Part shown: in pieces, positions 56,437 to 56,821 of the stretch
Position numbering within the stretch: position 1 is the stretch's first letter
Layout of the letters: every line of letters begins with the position of its first letter
NCBI GenBank assembly: GCA_015062805.1
Contig: SUTQ01000014.1
Span: 1-56,821, forward strand
Reading direction: 5' to 3'
DNA length: 56,821 bases
Source: Methanosphaera stadtmanae
GTDB lineage: Archaea; Methanobacteriota; Methanobacteria; Methanobacteriales; Methanobacteriaceae
The notes under the pieces: model-generated
The model's input: the letters and a program-made list of their open reading frames with translations, nothing else
Databases searched by the model: none
What the model was told of the DNA's origin: nothing
Translations under genes and position numbers: made by a program

Positions 56437-56560
56437 GGCCGGCAACTTTCCGAAATTCCCATAAGCTTACCACCTATAGTACAAAACAGAACGTAGATAG
56501 ACTTTATTACTGAGATCGAGACGAGATCAGATGTGACCCTATCGCTATGGTCGCCGTACC
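56437..56560 (-). rRNA. rrf: 5S ribosomal RNA
   Basis: About 124 nt on the minus strand. The ends pair as helix I (GGT-A-CGGCGAC with GTTGCCG-GCC, with the usual bulged A). Internal landmarks match archaeal 5S rRNA: GACCATAGCGATAGGG, the loop region CTCGTCTCGATCTCAG, the AATAAAGTC segment (usually GTTAAGCC), and GTACTATAGGTGG near the 3' side. No 23S or 16S sequence lies in the 260 bases upstream or downstream, so it appears to be a stand-alone copy. Confidence 0.93.
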
Positions 56561-56821
56561 AATGTATACTATAAAATATGTAAATTATAGTATATAAAGT
56601 TTATCATCGTGTACATCCAGTAAAAACTAGTATTATCCAAATACTGAATACACCTAACTAGAATAAAGAAAAAGTCCAAGAACAAAAAATCATATGCCAA
56701 TCTTCAATCCATGCACGATAAAAAGCACAAAAGAAATACTCATAAAAAAAACAACAAGACAAACCTAACTGCCAAGTCTGAAATTATTTACATATGAAAC
56801 TGTATAAAAAATCGGGTGTTG
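56561..56821. other. Region upstream of 5S rRNA to the window edge
   Basis: About 260 bases, A-rich on the plus strand. Apart from the 5S promoter I see no gene; the longest plus-strand frame from an ATG (56694) is only about 24 codons. There is no recognisable 23S rRNA 3' end. Confidence 0.5.
56591..56598 (-). promoter_or_regulatory. TATA box for the 5S rRNA gene
   Basis: TTTATATA on the minus strand, an exact archaeal consensus. Its centre is about 34 bases upstream of the 5S 5' end, so transcription would begin about 8 bases before the mature RNA. This supports independent transcription of the 5S gene. Confidence 0.6.

Overview
The window is archaeal and comes from a very A+T-rich methanogen of the Methanobacteriales, most likely Methanosphaera-like. 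The evidence is the gene set: methyl-coenzyme M reductase activation protein A2, F420 synthesis (cofH), methanofuran synthesis (mfnD, mfnF), methanopterin synthesis (RFAP synthase), a homoaconitase small subunit for coenzyme B, 2-phosphoglycerate kinase, tetraether lipid synthase, carS, an archaeal histone, MCM, RadB, aIF2-beta and AglB. The genus is inferred from base composition and gene content; no search was run. I see no integrase, transposase, CRISPR array or phage genes, so this looks like conserved chromosomal core.

Layout. 1-5833 (minus): a truncated nitroreductase, a ZPR1 zinc-finger protein, 2-phosphoglycerate kinase, a small heat-shock protein with an acidic arm, a Nog1-type GTPase, AMMECR1 and TldD. 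6147-8835 (minus): a complete CbiM-N-Q-O cobalt/nickel importer preceded by an intergenic region rich in inverted repeats. 9223-12297: pyrF, a membrane protein overlapping its 3' end, deoxyhypusine synthase and an HTH-CBS regulator. 12556-17006: atwA, cofH, a small unknown gene, ribL and hisA. 17145-22647 (plus): a tight cluster truA-wecB-wecC-mfnD-mfnF that joins tRNA modification, UDP-ManNAcA synthesis and methanofuran synthesis. 22649-26967: carS, tetraether synthase, histone, and a GerW/DUF2953/small-protein set. 27066-27225: tRNA-Phe and tRNA-Val.

27300-35546 is mostly minus strand: a zinc-ribbon membrane protein, tRNA methylthiotransferase, HVO_0476-type zinc protein, hacB, RFAP synthase, Elp3, a PRC-barrel protein (plus), an aminotransferase and RadB. 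35672-38224 is the oligosaccharyltransferase AglB. From 38662 come information-processing genes: DUF1998-type helicase, topoisomerase I, a phosphodiesterase, RlmE, MCM, aIF2-beta, NMD3, TyrRS, a small internally duplicated protein, thymidylate kinase, a U32-family protein, a TauE-type exporter and a MutS-family ATPase. The window closes with a stand-alone 5S rRNA gene (minus, with its own TATA box) and an unexplained tRNA-sized island of raised GC closed by an 8-bp stem.

The most interesting unexplained signals are the 77-nt structured island at 56201-56277, the two-repeat 110-aa protein at 49823-50155, two genes whose ribosome-binding site fits an ATT start better than ATG, the WecB C-terminal extension, and a recurring pattern of convergent genes that abut or overlap with no space for a terminator. 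I did not find a clearly new defence or mobile system here.
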